Shown here piece by piece: positions 45,696 to 55,346 of a stretch of 64,000 nucleotides of DNA. Under the pieces are notes generated by a model, which worked only from the letters and a program-made list of their open reading frames with translations, made no database searches and had not been told where the DNA came from. Every line of letters starts with the position of its first letter. Position 1 is the stretch's first letter. Origin of the DNA: JAHFUA01 sp963733935 (GTDB lineage: Bacteria; Acidobacteriota; Terriglobia; Terriglobales; Acidobacteriaceae); the NCBI GenBank assembly GCA_963733935.1, contig CAVTEQ010000017.1, positions 1 to 64,000 on the forward strand. Direction: 5' to 3'. Both the position numbers and the translations under genes were made by a program.

Positions 45696-47103
45696 ATGAG
45701 CACCGTCACCGCTGCCATGGCCCAGTGGGCCGCCAATCTGACGTTCGACCGTCTTTCCTCCGACGCCGTCTATCAGGCGAAACGTTTTCTCCTCGACTCG
45801 CTGGGCTGTGCTCTGGGCGGATTCCAGCAACATGATGTCAAGATCGCGCTAGCCGTGTTCGACGAAACCGCTGGCCGCGGCCCGGCCACTGTGATCGGTA
45901 GCGGCAAGCGCATGGATCCCGTCTCCGCCTCCCTCGCCAACGCGCTGATGATCCGCTGCATGGATTACAACGACATTTATTGGAAGCAAGACCCGTCGCA
46001 TCCTTCCGATATCTTTCCCGGCGGCGTTGGCCTGTGGCGAGCGGGCGCACGCCGATGGGCGCGAACTGATCGTGGGGCTGGTGCTGGGACACGAGTTCGA
46101 GTGCCGCTTCTGCGAGGCCGCGTTCCCCGGCATCCGCGAGCGTGGCTGGCATCACGCCACGCTGACCGCTTTCGTGTCGCCCATCGTCGCCGGGCGCATG
46201 CTGCACCTTTCCTGGGAGCAGATCCAGCACGCCATCGGCATCTCCGCCAGTTGCCGCGCTACGCTGGGCGCCGTTACCGCCGGCAAGCTCACCATGATGA
46301 AGAACACCGCGGACCCCATGGCGACGCAGAGCGGTGTGCTCGCGGCGCTGCTTGCCGAGAAGGGCTACACCGGTCCTGAGCACGTGGTGGACGGCAAGGA
46401 AGGCCTGACCCACTGCTTCGGCCCGGAGTGGAAGCTGAACGTGCTGACCGACGGGCTGGGTGAATCCTGGCGCATCACCCAATGCGGTATGAAAGCCTTT
46501 CCCACCGAAGCGCTGACGCACACGCCCATCTCCGCCGTGCTCGACCTGATGAAGGAAAACGAGCTGCGCGCGGAGAAGGTCGAGAAGGTCCACATACGGT
46601 CGCTCGCCCGCGCTGCCGACATTCTCTCCGACCCATCGAAGTACGACCCGCGCAGCAAGGAAACCGCCGACCACTCGCTGCCTTACGTGATCGCCGCTGC
46701 CCTGGTGGACCACCAGGTCACGCCCGCGCAGTTCACCATGGAGAAGATCATGGATGAGAAGATCCGGGCGCAGTTGCGGAAGGTCGAGGTGGTAGCCGAT
46801 CCCGAGATCGAGAAGGTCTTCCCCGCACTGCAGCGGGTAATCGTGACCATCCGGACTACCGACGGACGGGAGTTCGCGAAGCAACTGGACTATCCTAAGG
46901 GCGACCCGCGCAATCCGCTTACGGACCGTGAGATCGAGGAGAAATTCGACGCGCTGGCCGCGCCGGTGATGTCGCGCGCCGTGCGCAAGCGGGTGAAGGA
47001 AGCGGTGTGGAAGCTGGAAGAGCTGGGTTCGGTGACTGAGCTGATGAAGCTGCTGAAGGCGAAGAGGGCTGGCTCGGCGGTGACACCGACAACTCGCAAC
47101 TGA
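45696..47103 (+). CDS. MmgE/PrpD-family tricarboxylate dehydratase (one frameshift)
   Basis: About 468 residues. The start MSTVTAAMAQWAANLTF leads into FLLDSLGCALGGF and ALMIRCMDYNDIYW, family landmarks. Removing one G at about 46018 joins SDIFP to AALACGERAHADGRELIVG, after which HATLTAFVSPIVAGRMLHL, TAGKLTMMKNTADPMATQSG and KAFPTEALTHTP follow. The family includes 2-methylcitrate dehydratase and cis-aconitate decarboxylase. Beside a homoaconitase, an isocitrate-type dehydrogenase and citrate-lyase subunits, a dehydratase acting on citrate, methylcitrate or homocitrate is most likely. The homoaconitase starts 17 bases downstream. Confidence 0.85.
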
Positions 47104-47119
47104 CAACTGGCACCTACTC

Positions 47120-49061
47120 ATGCCCCAGACCATCGTTGAGAAACTCGCGCAAGCCCACCTCGCCGAAGGGCCAAACCGCCCGCTGCGCGCGGGCGACTTC
47201 GTCTCCATCCGCCCCACGCACGTCATGACCCACGACAATACTTCGGCGGTCATGAAAAAATTCCAGGCCATCGGCGCCCGCCGCATTCACGATCCTCGGC
47301 AAGTGGTCTTCGCCCTTGACCATGACATCCAGAACCTCTCCGACGACAACCAGAAGAAGTACCGCGCGATCGAAGCCTTCGCCCGCGAGCACGGCGTGGA
47401 CTTCTATCCCGCCGGCTCCGGCATCGGGCACCAGATCATGGTCGAGCGCGGATACGTCCTGCCCGGCAGCTTTGTCGTCGCCTCCGACTCGCACTCCAAT
47501 ATGTATGGAGCGTTGGGCGCGGTGGGCACACCCGTGGTCCGCACCGATGCCGCTGCCATTTGGGCCACGGGTGAGTTCTGGTGGCAGGTCCCGCGCACCG
47601 TTCAGGTGGTGCTCGAAGGCAAGCTGCCGGCGGGAGCGAGCGGCAAGGACGTGATCATCGCCCTATGCGGCCTCTACAACCAGGAAGAGGTGCTGAACGC
47701 TGCCGTCGAGTTCACCGGCCCGGGCGTGGCGTCGCTCTCGATCGAGGCGCGCCTGACCATCTCCAACATGACCACCGAGTGGGGCACGCTGCTGGGTTGG
47801 TTTCCTGCTGACGCGGCCACGTTCGCCTGGCTGCGCGGGCAACGGACCCGACTTGGCGCGGATGGCGAGAAGCGGCTGCCCGAAAGCGAATTGGCGCGCC
47901 TCGAAAAGACTCCGCCATCGCCCGATCCCGATGCTTCCTATTCCGCCCGCATCGTGCTCGACCTGAGTGCGGTTACGCCCCACATCTCCGGTCCTGATAC
48001 GGTGCAAATGATGTCCTCGCTGGCGGAACTCGAGAACAAGCAGATCAAGATCGACAAAGCCTACCTGATCTCGTGCGTGAACTCGCGTATTGAGGACTTG
48101 GAGGCCGCCGCGGCAGTGCTGCGTGACCGGAAAGTCGCATCCACGGTGAAGTTCTATCTGGCGCCGGCGAGCCGCTGGGTGCAGGACGAGGCGGAGCGCC
48201 GCGGGATCTGGCAGACGATCCTCGACTCCGGCGCCATTCCGCTGCCGGCCGGCTGCGGGCCGTGCATCGGGTTGGGAACCGGACTACTCGAGCCCGGCGA
48301 GGTAGGCATTTCCGCCACCAACCGCAATTTCAAAGGCCGCATGGGATCGCGCGAGGCGCAATGTTATCTGGCGAGTCCCGCCGTGGTCGCCGCCTCTGCC
48401 GTCGCGGGCTACATCTGCGGACCCGAGGCGACGCAGTCGCTCGGAACTGAAGCGGCAGTACACCGCAGTTCGATGGCGGCAAGACCTGGCGCCGAGACGG
48501 TCGAGATCCTTCCCGGCTTTCCCGCGCGCGTCCGCGGGCGCCTCGTGTTTATTCCCAAGGACAACCTGAACACCGACGCCATCTATCCCGGCGACTTACA
48601 CCTATCGCGAGGACATGACGCCCGAGATGATGGCGCGGGTGGTGATGGAGAACTACGATCCTCAGTTCGCGGCGAACACCCGCCCTGGGGACGTGCTGGT
48701 GGGCGGCTTCAACTTCGGCAGCGGCTCCAGCCGCGAACAGGCGGTGACGGCGCTCAAGGCCAAGGGCATTCCGCTGGTAATTGCTGGAAGTTTTTCACAG
48801 ACCTATCTGCGCAATGCGTTCAACAACGGCTTCCTTTGCATCGAGGTTCCAGACCTGGTGAAGCGCTTGCGCGAGCAGCTCGGGACAGCAGAGAAGACCA
48901 TCATCTCCGGCGAGCAGGCCGACATCGACTTCACCGCCAGCACCGTCACATGGCGTGGTGACGTATTCCACTTTCCTGCGCTGGGCAGCGTGCCACAATC
49001 ATTGGTTGTTGCCGGCGGGATCGAGAACCTCGTTGCAAGAAGGCTAGGGATTCATGGCTAA
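47120..49061 (+). CDS. Homoaconitase-like fused aconitase-family hydro-lyase (one frameshift)
   Basis: About 646 residues, large and small (swivel) domains on one chain as in fungal LYS4. The large domain has HVMTHDNTSAVMKKFQ, FALDHDIQNLSDDNQKKY, GVDFYPAGSGIGHQIMVERG, VASDSHSNMYGALG, GTPVVRTDAAAIWATGEFWW and LTISNMTTEWG. The 4Fe-4S Cys ligands are in LISCVNSRIED and AGCGPCIGLG. Removing one T near 48594 joins YPGD to YTYREDMTPEMMARVV, then the swivel domain with GFNFGSGSSREQAV. LYS4 enzymes hydrate homoaconitate to homoisocitrate, so the substrate here is a tricarboxylate of that class. The stop overlaps the dehydrogenase start. Confidence 0.85.
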
Positions 49062-50278
49062 GCACACAGTCGTTATCATGCCCGGCGACGGAATCGGCAA
49101 CCAGGTGCTGCCCGAGGCCATCCGGGTGCTTGATGCCGTCGGCTTCGAAGCCAACTACGTTCACGGTGACATCGGCTGGGAGTTCTGGAAGAGCGAAGGC
49201 AATGCTCTGCCCGAGCGCACCGTTGAGCTGCTGGCCCGCCACAAACTAGGCCTCTTCGGGGCCATCACGTCCAAGCCAAAGCATGACGCGGACGCCGAAC
49301 TGAGCCCGGCGCTGCGTGGCAAGGGCTTCACCTACTACAGTCCCATCGTCACCATGCGCCAGCGCTTTAACCTCGATATCTGTGTGCGCCCGTGCGTCGG
49401 GTTTCCCGGCAATCCGCTGAACTTCATCCGCAAGAAACCTGGCGGCGGTTTCGAAGAGCCGCAAGTCAACGTGGTGGTCTTCCGGCAGAATACAGAAGGG
49501 CTCTACTGTGGGGTCGAGTGGACGAACCCGCCGCAAGCAGTGCGCGACGCGCTGGCCACGCACGCGAAGTTCAAACCGTTCGCTAGCGTCAAAGGTGAGG
49601 ACCTCGCTATCTCCGTCCGCATCATCACGCGCCCGGCCGCTGAGCGCATCTGCCGCGCCGCATTCCAATGGGCGCGCAAGTACGGCTACAAGAACGTGAC
49701 CATCTGCGAAAAGCCCAACGTACTGCGCGAGACTTCCGGCATGATGGAGGACGTCGCGAAACAGGTTGCCAAGGAGCTTCCCTGAGATTCCGCTGTGGTC
49801 CACCAACATCGACGCGCAGACCATGTGGCTCACCAAGAACCCCGAGGACTACGGGGTGATCATCGCCTCGAACCTGTTCGGCGACGTGATCTCAGACGCC
49901 TTTGCCGGATTAATTGGCGGCCTGGGATTCGCCGCTTCGGGCAACATCGGCGACGAGGTTGCAGTGTTCGAGCCCACGCACGGTTCGGCCCCTAAATATG
50001 CCGAGCTCCATCCACCCATCGTGAACCCAATAGCCATGATTCTTTCGGCGGCGATGCTGCTGGACCACGTGGGAGAAAACGAGAAGGCGGAGCGGGTTCG
50101 CGAGGCGATAGCCGCTGTAGTGCGCGAAGGCAAGGTCCGGACCTACGACATGCTGAGAATTTCCGGCGGGCCGAAGGCCATCGCACAAGGTGCGGCGAGT
50201 ACGACGCAGATGACGGATGCGATCCTGGCGAAGCTGCAATCGGTCGGCTCGCGCGACAAAGTTGGTGCTGCCCATTAA
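49054..50278 (+). CDS. Isocitrate/homoisocitrate-type dehydrogenase (one frameshift)
   Basis: About 407 residues of the beta-decarboxylating dehydrogenase family. The ATG at 49054 overlaps the homoaconitase end. Motifs: VIMPGDGIGNQVLPEAI, substrate loop TMRQRFNLDICVRP, VVVFRQNTEGLYCG, SVKGEDLAISVRIITR, catalytic-metal ASNLFGDVISDAFAG and EPTHGSAPKYAE. Removing one C near 49778 joins AKE to FPEIPLWSTNIDAQT. The Lys-Tyr after HGSAP matches NADP-dependent isocitrate dehydrogenases; NAD enzymes usually have Asp-Ile there. It oxidatively decarboxylates a 2-hydroxy tricarboxylate, or runs in reverse, in line with the neighbouring hydro-lyases. Confidence 0.85.
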
Positions 50279-50281
50279 ACA

Positions 50282-50361
50282 GCCGCGTAGCGGCGGCTGA
50301 GATTAGCCCGGCGCTTCAGCGCCTGGGTAGGCAGAAGAAGAGGGCGCAGTCCCGTAGGGAC
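50282..50361. repeat. Three different hairpin repeats in series
   Basis: GCCGCGTAGCGGCGGC at 50283-50298, CCCGGCGCT-TCA-GCGCCTGGG at 50307-50327 and GTCCC-GTA-GGGAC at 50349-50361. They fill the gap between the dehydrogenase and the citrate-lyase-like gene. They resemble short palindromic elements common in acidobacterial genomes (from general knowledge). Confidence 0.75.
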
Positions 50362-50371
50362 GACTGAAACA

Positions 50372-51620
50372 GTGGCCACTACCGCGAACTCCAGAACCCG
50401 CTTCGAAGCTGGCCGATCCGGTCCCGAACGTCCGCTCCGACCTGCGGGTGGTTATCGAGCCGCATGACACCGGCGGCATCGAGATCGAGCTCCAGTCTCG
50501 CGTCGCTCCTTATTATGGCGACAGCATCCGCGCGCAGGCGCAAGATGTGCTGGCGGAACTCGGCGTCCATCACGCCCGGATTGCAATTGAGGACGAAGGG
50601 GCTCTGCCGTTTGTCATCTCCGCTCGCATCGAGGCGGCGGTCCGGCGCGCCGGGCTGGGACCAGGGCGCCGCGCGCTGCCTCAATCCGTCCCGCTTCCAC
50701 AGGCTTCCTCCCGCGACCGCCTGCGCCGCTCGCGTCTCTACCTTCCCGGCAGCGAGCCGAAGTACTTCATCAACGCGGGACTGCACGCGCCGGACGCGAT
50801 CATCCTTGACCTCGAAGACGCAGTTCATCCCGCGGAAAAGGACTCGGCCCGCATTCTGGTCCGCAACACCTTGCGCGCCGTGGAATTCGGCGCCGCCGAA
50901 CGCATGGTGCGCATCAACCAAATCCCGCTCGGCTACGAGGACCTGGAAGAGGTCGTCCCGGAAGCGCCCGACGTTGTGCTCATCCCCAAGGTGGAGCACC
51001 CGGAACAAGTGCTGGCGGTGGAAGCGCGAGTCACCGAGATCGCGGCGCGCTGCAAGATTGACCGGCCGATCTGGCTGATGTCCATCCTGGAATCGGCTCT
51101 GGGAATCGAGAACGCGTTTGCCATCGCAACCGCCAGCGAGCGCATGATTGCCCTGAGCATCGGCCTGGAGGATTACACTGCCGATCTCGGGGTGGTGAAG
51201 AGCGCAGAGGGCCGCGAGTCGATCTACGCGCGCACGCGCCTGGTGAACGCGGCGCACGCCGCCCGCATTCAGGCGAGCGACTCCGTGTACGGCGATGTCG
51301 CCGACATGGAGGGCCTGCGTCGCTGGGCAGAGTCGGCGCGTGCTCTGGGGTTTGAGGGCATGGGCTGCTTGCATCCGCTGCAGATACCGGTCATCCATCA
51401 GGCTTTCGCGCCCTCGCAAGCTGAAATCGAGAAGGCCCTCAAGGTCGTAGCGGCATTCGAGGAAGCCCAGCAGCGCGGATTGGGCGTGGTTTCCCTGGGT
51501 TCGAAGATGATCGATGCTCCCGTGGTGCAGCGAGCGCTTAAAGTAGTCGAACGTGCTCGCCAGATGGGATTGCTGCCGCTGGGCGAGCCTAGCGCAGTCC
51601 AGGGTCTGGACACGACGTAA
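50372..51620 (+). CDS. citE: Fused citrate lyase acyl-carrier (CitD) and beta (CitE) subunit
   Basis: About 415 residues. Residues about 17-95 match CitD, the acyl-carrier gamma subunit: RSDLRVVIEPHDTGGIEIEL (with the Ser that would carry the prosthetic group), GDSIRAQAQDVLAELGV and DEGALPFVISARIEAAVRRA. The rest is a CitE/CoA-ester lyase TIM barrel: RLYLPGSEPKYFINAGLHAP, IILDLEDAVHPAEK, VLIPKVEHPEQV, LMSILESALGIENAF, SIGLEDYTADLG and GMGCLHPLQIPVIHQAF. The longest clean frame begins at a GTG at 50448. The CitD N-terminus lies upstream in another frame (from GTG 50372, FEAGRSGP), so one inserted base near 50425 is likely. It cleaves a citryl-type acyl thioester. Confidence 0.8.
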
Positions 51621-51623
51621 AGG

Positions 51624-51664
51624 CGAGGGCGGGACGCCCTCGCGACAGCCGGCGAGACGCCGGC
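51624..51664. repeat. Hairpin repeats between citDE and citF
   Basis: CGAGGGC-GGGAC-GCCCTCG at 51624-51642 and GCCGGC-GAGAC-GCCGGC at 51648-51664, only 17 bases before the citF ATG. The linking GACAGCCGGC module also occurs near 45617. Confidence 0.85.
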
Positions 51665-51681
51665 GCTACTTTGCGGAGCGC

Positions 51682-53256
51682 ATGAACAATACTCTTGAAC
51701 TCGTCACCAACGCCGCCGGGCGCGTGGTTCCCGCCCTGGTTAACGGCCGGAGGCAAGTCCCCTTTCTCGGCATTGGCAAGCACCAGCCGGAGGGACGCAA
51801 GGCTGCGCCGCCTATCCGCACGGCACGCGACTATCCGGCCAGCGGCGACAAGCGTGTCTCCGATCTTGCAACCGCCTTACACAAATGCGGCTTGCGTGAC
51901 GGGATGACGATTTCCAACCATCATCACCTCCGCGACGGCGACGCGGTGGCGCTCATGGCGCTCGAAACCGCGGCCCGGATGGGCGTCCGCGATCTGATGT
52001 GGTTTCCCAGCGCGTCGTTTCCGGCGCAAGCCGGCGTGATCGAGCTGATGGAAGCCGGCGTCGTTCATCACATCGAGGGTTCGATGAACGGGCCGCTGGG
52101 CGACTACTGTTCGCAGGGCAAGATGCGCGGCCTGGGCGTGCTGCGCTCGCACGGCGGACGCTGGCAGGCGATCCAGGACGGCGAGGTACACATCGACATC
52201 GCCGTCATCGCTGCGCCCACGGCCGACGCGTTCGGCAATGCCACCGGCTCGCTGGGCAAGTCGGCGTGCGGCTCGCTGGGGTTCGCGCTCGCCGATTCGA
52301 TGTATGCAGACCACGTTATTGTGGTCACCGACAACCTCGTCCCCTTTCCCTGCGTACCCTGGCAGATTCAGGGCAACAACGTCGACTGCGTGGTCGAGGT
52401 GCCTTCAATCGGCGACCCAGCGAAGATTGTTTCCGGCACCACCGAGCTCACCCGCAGCCCCGACCGTTTGAAGATCGCGGAGTACGTCGCGCGCTTCCTT
52501 CGCGACAGCGGCATCATGTGCAATGGCTTCTCGTTTCAGGCGGGCGCTGGGGGCATTGCGCTGGCGTTCGTCGATTATCTGCGCCGCATGATGAAAGAGG
52601 CGGGCGTGAAGGCGCGCTTCGTGCGCGGCGGCTCCACTCGCCACCTGGTGGAGCTTCTCCGCGAAGGCCTGACTGACTACATTCTCGACGGCCAGACATT
52701 CGATCTCGCCGGCGTGGAATCCATGGCGCACGATCCCCGCCACGTCGCCACTTCACCGTTCACCTCGTACAACTACAACGGCAAGGGCTTTTTCAACGAG
52801 ATGGTGGACGCGGTGGTGCTGGGCGCGACCGAGGTGGACCTCAACTTCAACGCCAACGTGGTCACGCACTCGGACGGCCGGCTGCTGCACGGTATCGGCG
52901 GCTGGCAGAACTGCCTGTTCGCCGGATGCACCATCCTGGCTGTGCCCTCGTTCCGCGACCGCATCCCGGTGATCGTCGATGAAGTCACCACGCTGACCGG
53001 CCCGGGCGAGATGATCGACGTAGTGGCCACCGAGCGCGGCATCGCCATCAATCCGCGACGCCAGGACCTGCTCGACCGCATGAAAGGGTCGCAGCTCCCC
53101 ATGCGGAAGATCGAGGACATCCAACGCGAAGTCGAAAGAATCTGCGGCGGCAAGCCACAGCGTCCGCAGCTCCGCAAGAACCCAGTCGCGGTGGTCAAAT
53201 GGGTGGACGGGACCGTGCTGGACACCGTCTGGCAGGCGGTTCCCGGCGGTGTATGA
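51682..53256 (+). CDS. citF: Citrate lyase alpha subunit-like protein (CitF)
   Basis: 524 residues, close to the 500-510 usual for CitF. The ATG at 51682 follows a GCGGAG site. Family segments: GKHQPEGRKAAPPI, GMTISNHHHLRDGDAVA, GSMNGPLGDYCSQGKMRG, TADAFGNATGSLGKSACGSLG, VPFPCVPWQIQGNNVDCVVE, LDGQTFDLAGVESMAHDPRH and EVDLNFNANVVTHSDGRLLHG. CitF transfers CoA-like thioester from acetyl-ACP to citrate, forming citryl-ACP and acetate, which CitE then splits. No citC, citX or citG (activation genes) are in the window. The substrate could be citrate or a homologue. Confidence 0.88.
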   Translation: MNNTLELVTNAAGRVVPALVNGRRQVPFLGIGKHQPEGRKAAPPIRTARDYPASGDKRVSDLATALHKCGLRDGMTISNHHHLRDGDAVALMALETAARMGVRDLMWFPSASFPAQAGVIELMEAGVVHHIEGSMNGPLGDYCSQGKMRGLGVLRSHGGRWQAIQDGEVHIDIAVIAAPTADAFGNATGSLGKSACGSLGFALADSMYADHVIVVTDNLVPFPCVPWQIQGNNVDCVVEVPSIGDPAKIVSGTTELTRSPDRLKIAEYVARFLRDSGIMCNGFSFQAGAGGIALAFVDYLRRMMKEAGVKARFVRGGSTRHLVELLREGLTDYILDGQTFDLAGVESMAHDPRHVATSPFTSYNYNGKGFFNEMVDAVVLGATEVDLNFNANVVTHSDGRLLHGIGGWQNCLFAGCTILAVPSFRDRIPVIVDEVTTLTGPGEMIDVVATERGIAINPRRQDLLDRMKGSQLPMRKIEDIQREVERICGGKPQRPQLRKNPVAVVKWVDGTVLDTVWQAVPGGV

Positions 53257-53435
53257 CAGCCGCTTGCAGCTGTTCGGACATTCTGCAGGTGGATTAAGCG
53301 AAAATGCGACCGGTCCCATGCGTGGTCTTTCCCATGGCGCTCAGATTGCCAGTGCAATCAGTGCCACACCCTTTTGTGACGTGTGAGCTGGCCCTGAATG
53401 CTTGCATACTGGGAAACGTTCTTCGGAGAAAGACA

Positions 53436-54102
53436 ATGAGTTTCCGAGAAAAATTCGAACGGCTTGGGAAATTCCATCTCGGTCGAATCCTAAGCATAGC
53501 GACGCTTCTTATTTCAGTCGTGGCTCTGGTCCTCGCATTAAAGAAGCCGCAACCGGTGGCGCCGCCGCAAACGCCGGCTGCGATCGCCGCCAACGCCCAA
53601 TCCTTTCAAGCCAAAGTGACCCAGTTGGAACAGTCCCAAGGCCAAGCCGGATCTGAAGTGCGTCTGACGGCAAATGAAGTTGGGGCTGCCATTGCCCAGG
53701 CCAACGGAGCAGCGCCGGAATTGTCCCCGCCGGGCAAGGCCCACAAGCGCCGCCAGACCGGCGTCTGACCCCTCCGCTGCTATCGCGCAGGGGGCTATCG
53801 AACAGGCCAACGTTCAAGAACCAGTGATCAGTTTTGAAGGCGACATCGTCCGTGGCCAGTTCGTAACCGAGGTGGCCGGAAAGAAGACCTACGTTACCAT
53901 CGCAGGCCATCTGGGCTCGAAAAATGGATATGCGACCTTCGATCCCACGGAATTCAAGGTAGGAGACCTGCAGGTGCCAGTGTCCCTTGTGAATGATGCC
54001 CTGCAGAAAAAAATGGTGGAACAGCAAGACCGCCTAAAACTCCCGGATTTCGTCAGCGACGTGCGGGTGGAGAACGGCGAACTGGTCGTGAAGCAGAAGT
54101 AG
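53436..54102 (+). CDS. Membrane-anchored protein of unknown function (one frameshift)
   Basis: About 221 residues. The ATG at 53436 has a GGAGAA site. One membrane helix (LSIATLLISVVALVLALKK, about 20-38) is followed by a Pro/Ala/Gln-rich linker with QSFQAKVTQLEQSQGQAG, probably coiled-coil. The frame shifts by one base near 53755. The second half (VISFEGDIVRGQFVTEVAGK, VGDLQVPVSLVNDALQKKM, LKLPDFVSDVRVENGELVVK) looks like a compact beta-rich extracytoplasmic domain. No family recognised. It stands alone between citF and the polysaccharide locus. Confidence 0.6.
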
Positions 54103-54528
54103 GCAAAGCACTCCAGCAGCCTTCCCGCGAGCGCGAATCCGTGAAAACCCCTCTGCTCGCGCCTCCATCCCTCATTTCTGCGCCGCTAGAACCCGTTCTC
54201 CCGGGTTACGAAAGACCAAGCTCAATTACGCAACAGTGCATGCAAGTACTTGCTCGTTCGGACCTTGACGATGCAGAGTTGCACACTCTATGGTGACGCC
54301 ATCCCGTTTTGGAAAGTCCCAAAAAGGTAACTGCTGGCTTCCGTGGACAATACGTTCAAAGGGATATCGGGAGCCTGGGTCCGCTGGCATTGCGCGGCAG
54401 TAACCGCTTAGGTTGTGCCGCGTAGCGCGGGATAGCAGTTGACCAGTAGCTGAGAGCAAGTCCTTAGTTTCGGTTGCTTGCCGCTCGGGACCGCAAATCA
54501 TACAGGTGGTAGAAAAGAGGCTGCTACA
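54103..54528. other. Long leader upstream of the NusG-like gene
   Basis: 426 bp with no recognised gene. A minus-strand frame (54226-54501) is open without family features. It contains imperfect dyads such as GGTAACTGC/GCAGTAACC (54326-54405) that could fold into a structured RNA leader. No named riboswitch class could be matched. Confidence 0.4.
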
Positions 54529-55196
54529 GTGGCATTGGCGAAGCCCTGCTCAGAATACGGTCACCCCGAATCCGTGGGGAGTTCAGAAGCGCAAATCCAG
54601 GCGCAATCCTTCCTGGCTGGTGCGAAGTTCGAACAGAAAGCGCTAGCGCTTGAGTGCCAGGCGTGGTTTGCCGTCTTCACCAGCTCGCATCATGAAAAGA
54701 GAGTTTCCCAGCTCTTCACGCACCACCTGATTGAGAATTTCTTGCCGCTTATATTCGGAGATACACCACTGGACAAATCGCCGCAAAGTGTCGGTTCAAC
54801 TGCCGCTCTTCCCTAATTATGTTTTCGTGCGCATTGCCCGCGGGCAGCGGGGAAGAGTGTTGCAGGTGCCAGGAGTCCTTTCCATCGTGCGGCAGTGGAT
54901 ACGAACCGACGCCGCTCGCGGATTTTGAGATTGAGTCGTTGCGTTCCGGGCTTCATCTCCGCAAGTTCGAGCCGCATCCCTATCTGGTGGTCGGTGAGCG
55001 GGTACGCATCAAGGCGGGGCCTCTGGAAGGGATGGAGGGGGTTCTGCTTCGTAAGAAGAATAATCTGCGCGTCGTGCTGACGGTCGCTTCGATCAAGCAA
55101 AGCGTCGCCGTTGAAGTGGACGCGGGCGACGTTGAACCTCTATCCGTTCGGCAAGCCACACGTGGTGCTTCGGCGTACGAGCTGTCTCAGCAGTGA
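54529..55196 (+). CDS. NusG/UpxY-like transcription antiterminator (two frameshifts)
   Basis: About 221 residues. A GTG at 54529, preceded by AAGAGG, starts an N-terminal extension. The NGN domain follows in pieces: AWFAVFTSSHHEKRVSQLF, then after a shift near 54760 VQLPLFPNYVFVRIARGQR and VLQVPGVLSIV, then after a shift near 54890 FEIESLRSGLHLRKFEPHPY. The KOW domain is VGERVRIKAGPLEGMEGVLL. Specialised NusG paralogues (UpxY, RfaH-like) bind RNA polymerase at leader elements and keep it transcribing long surface-polysaccharide operons. Its position ahead of Wzz, Wza, flippase and polymerase genes fits this. Confidence 0.8.
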
Positions 55197-55346
55197 TTCA
55201 CACCCCGGTGCGGTAACTAAATGGCGAAGGGCTGAAGGATCGCCGCCCGTTGACTCATCATTCACCCGCCGGTTGCAAAAGCTCATTCCCCTGTAGACGT
55301 GCGTAGAACCCCGGTTCCGACCTCACAAGAAAGATCTACCTGCGCG

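Noticed and set aside
45696..53256. Ordinary fermentative citrate lyase operon
   Set aside because: citC, citX and citG and a citrate carrier are missing, CitD is fused to CitE, and a PrpD dehydratase, a LYS4-like hydro-lyase and a dehydrogenase are present, which such operons do not carry.
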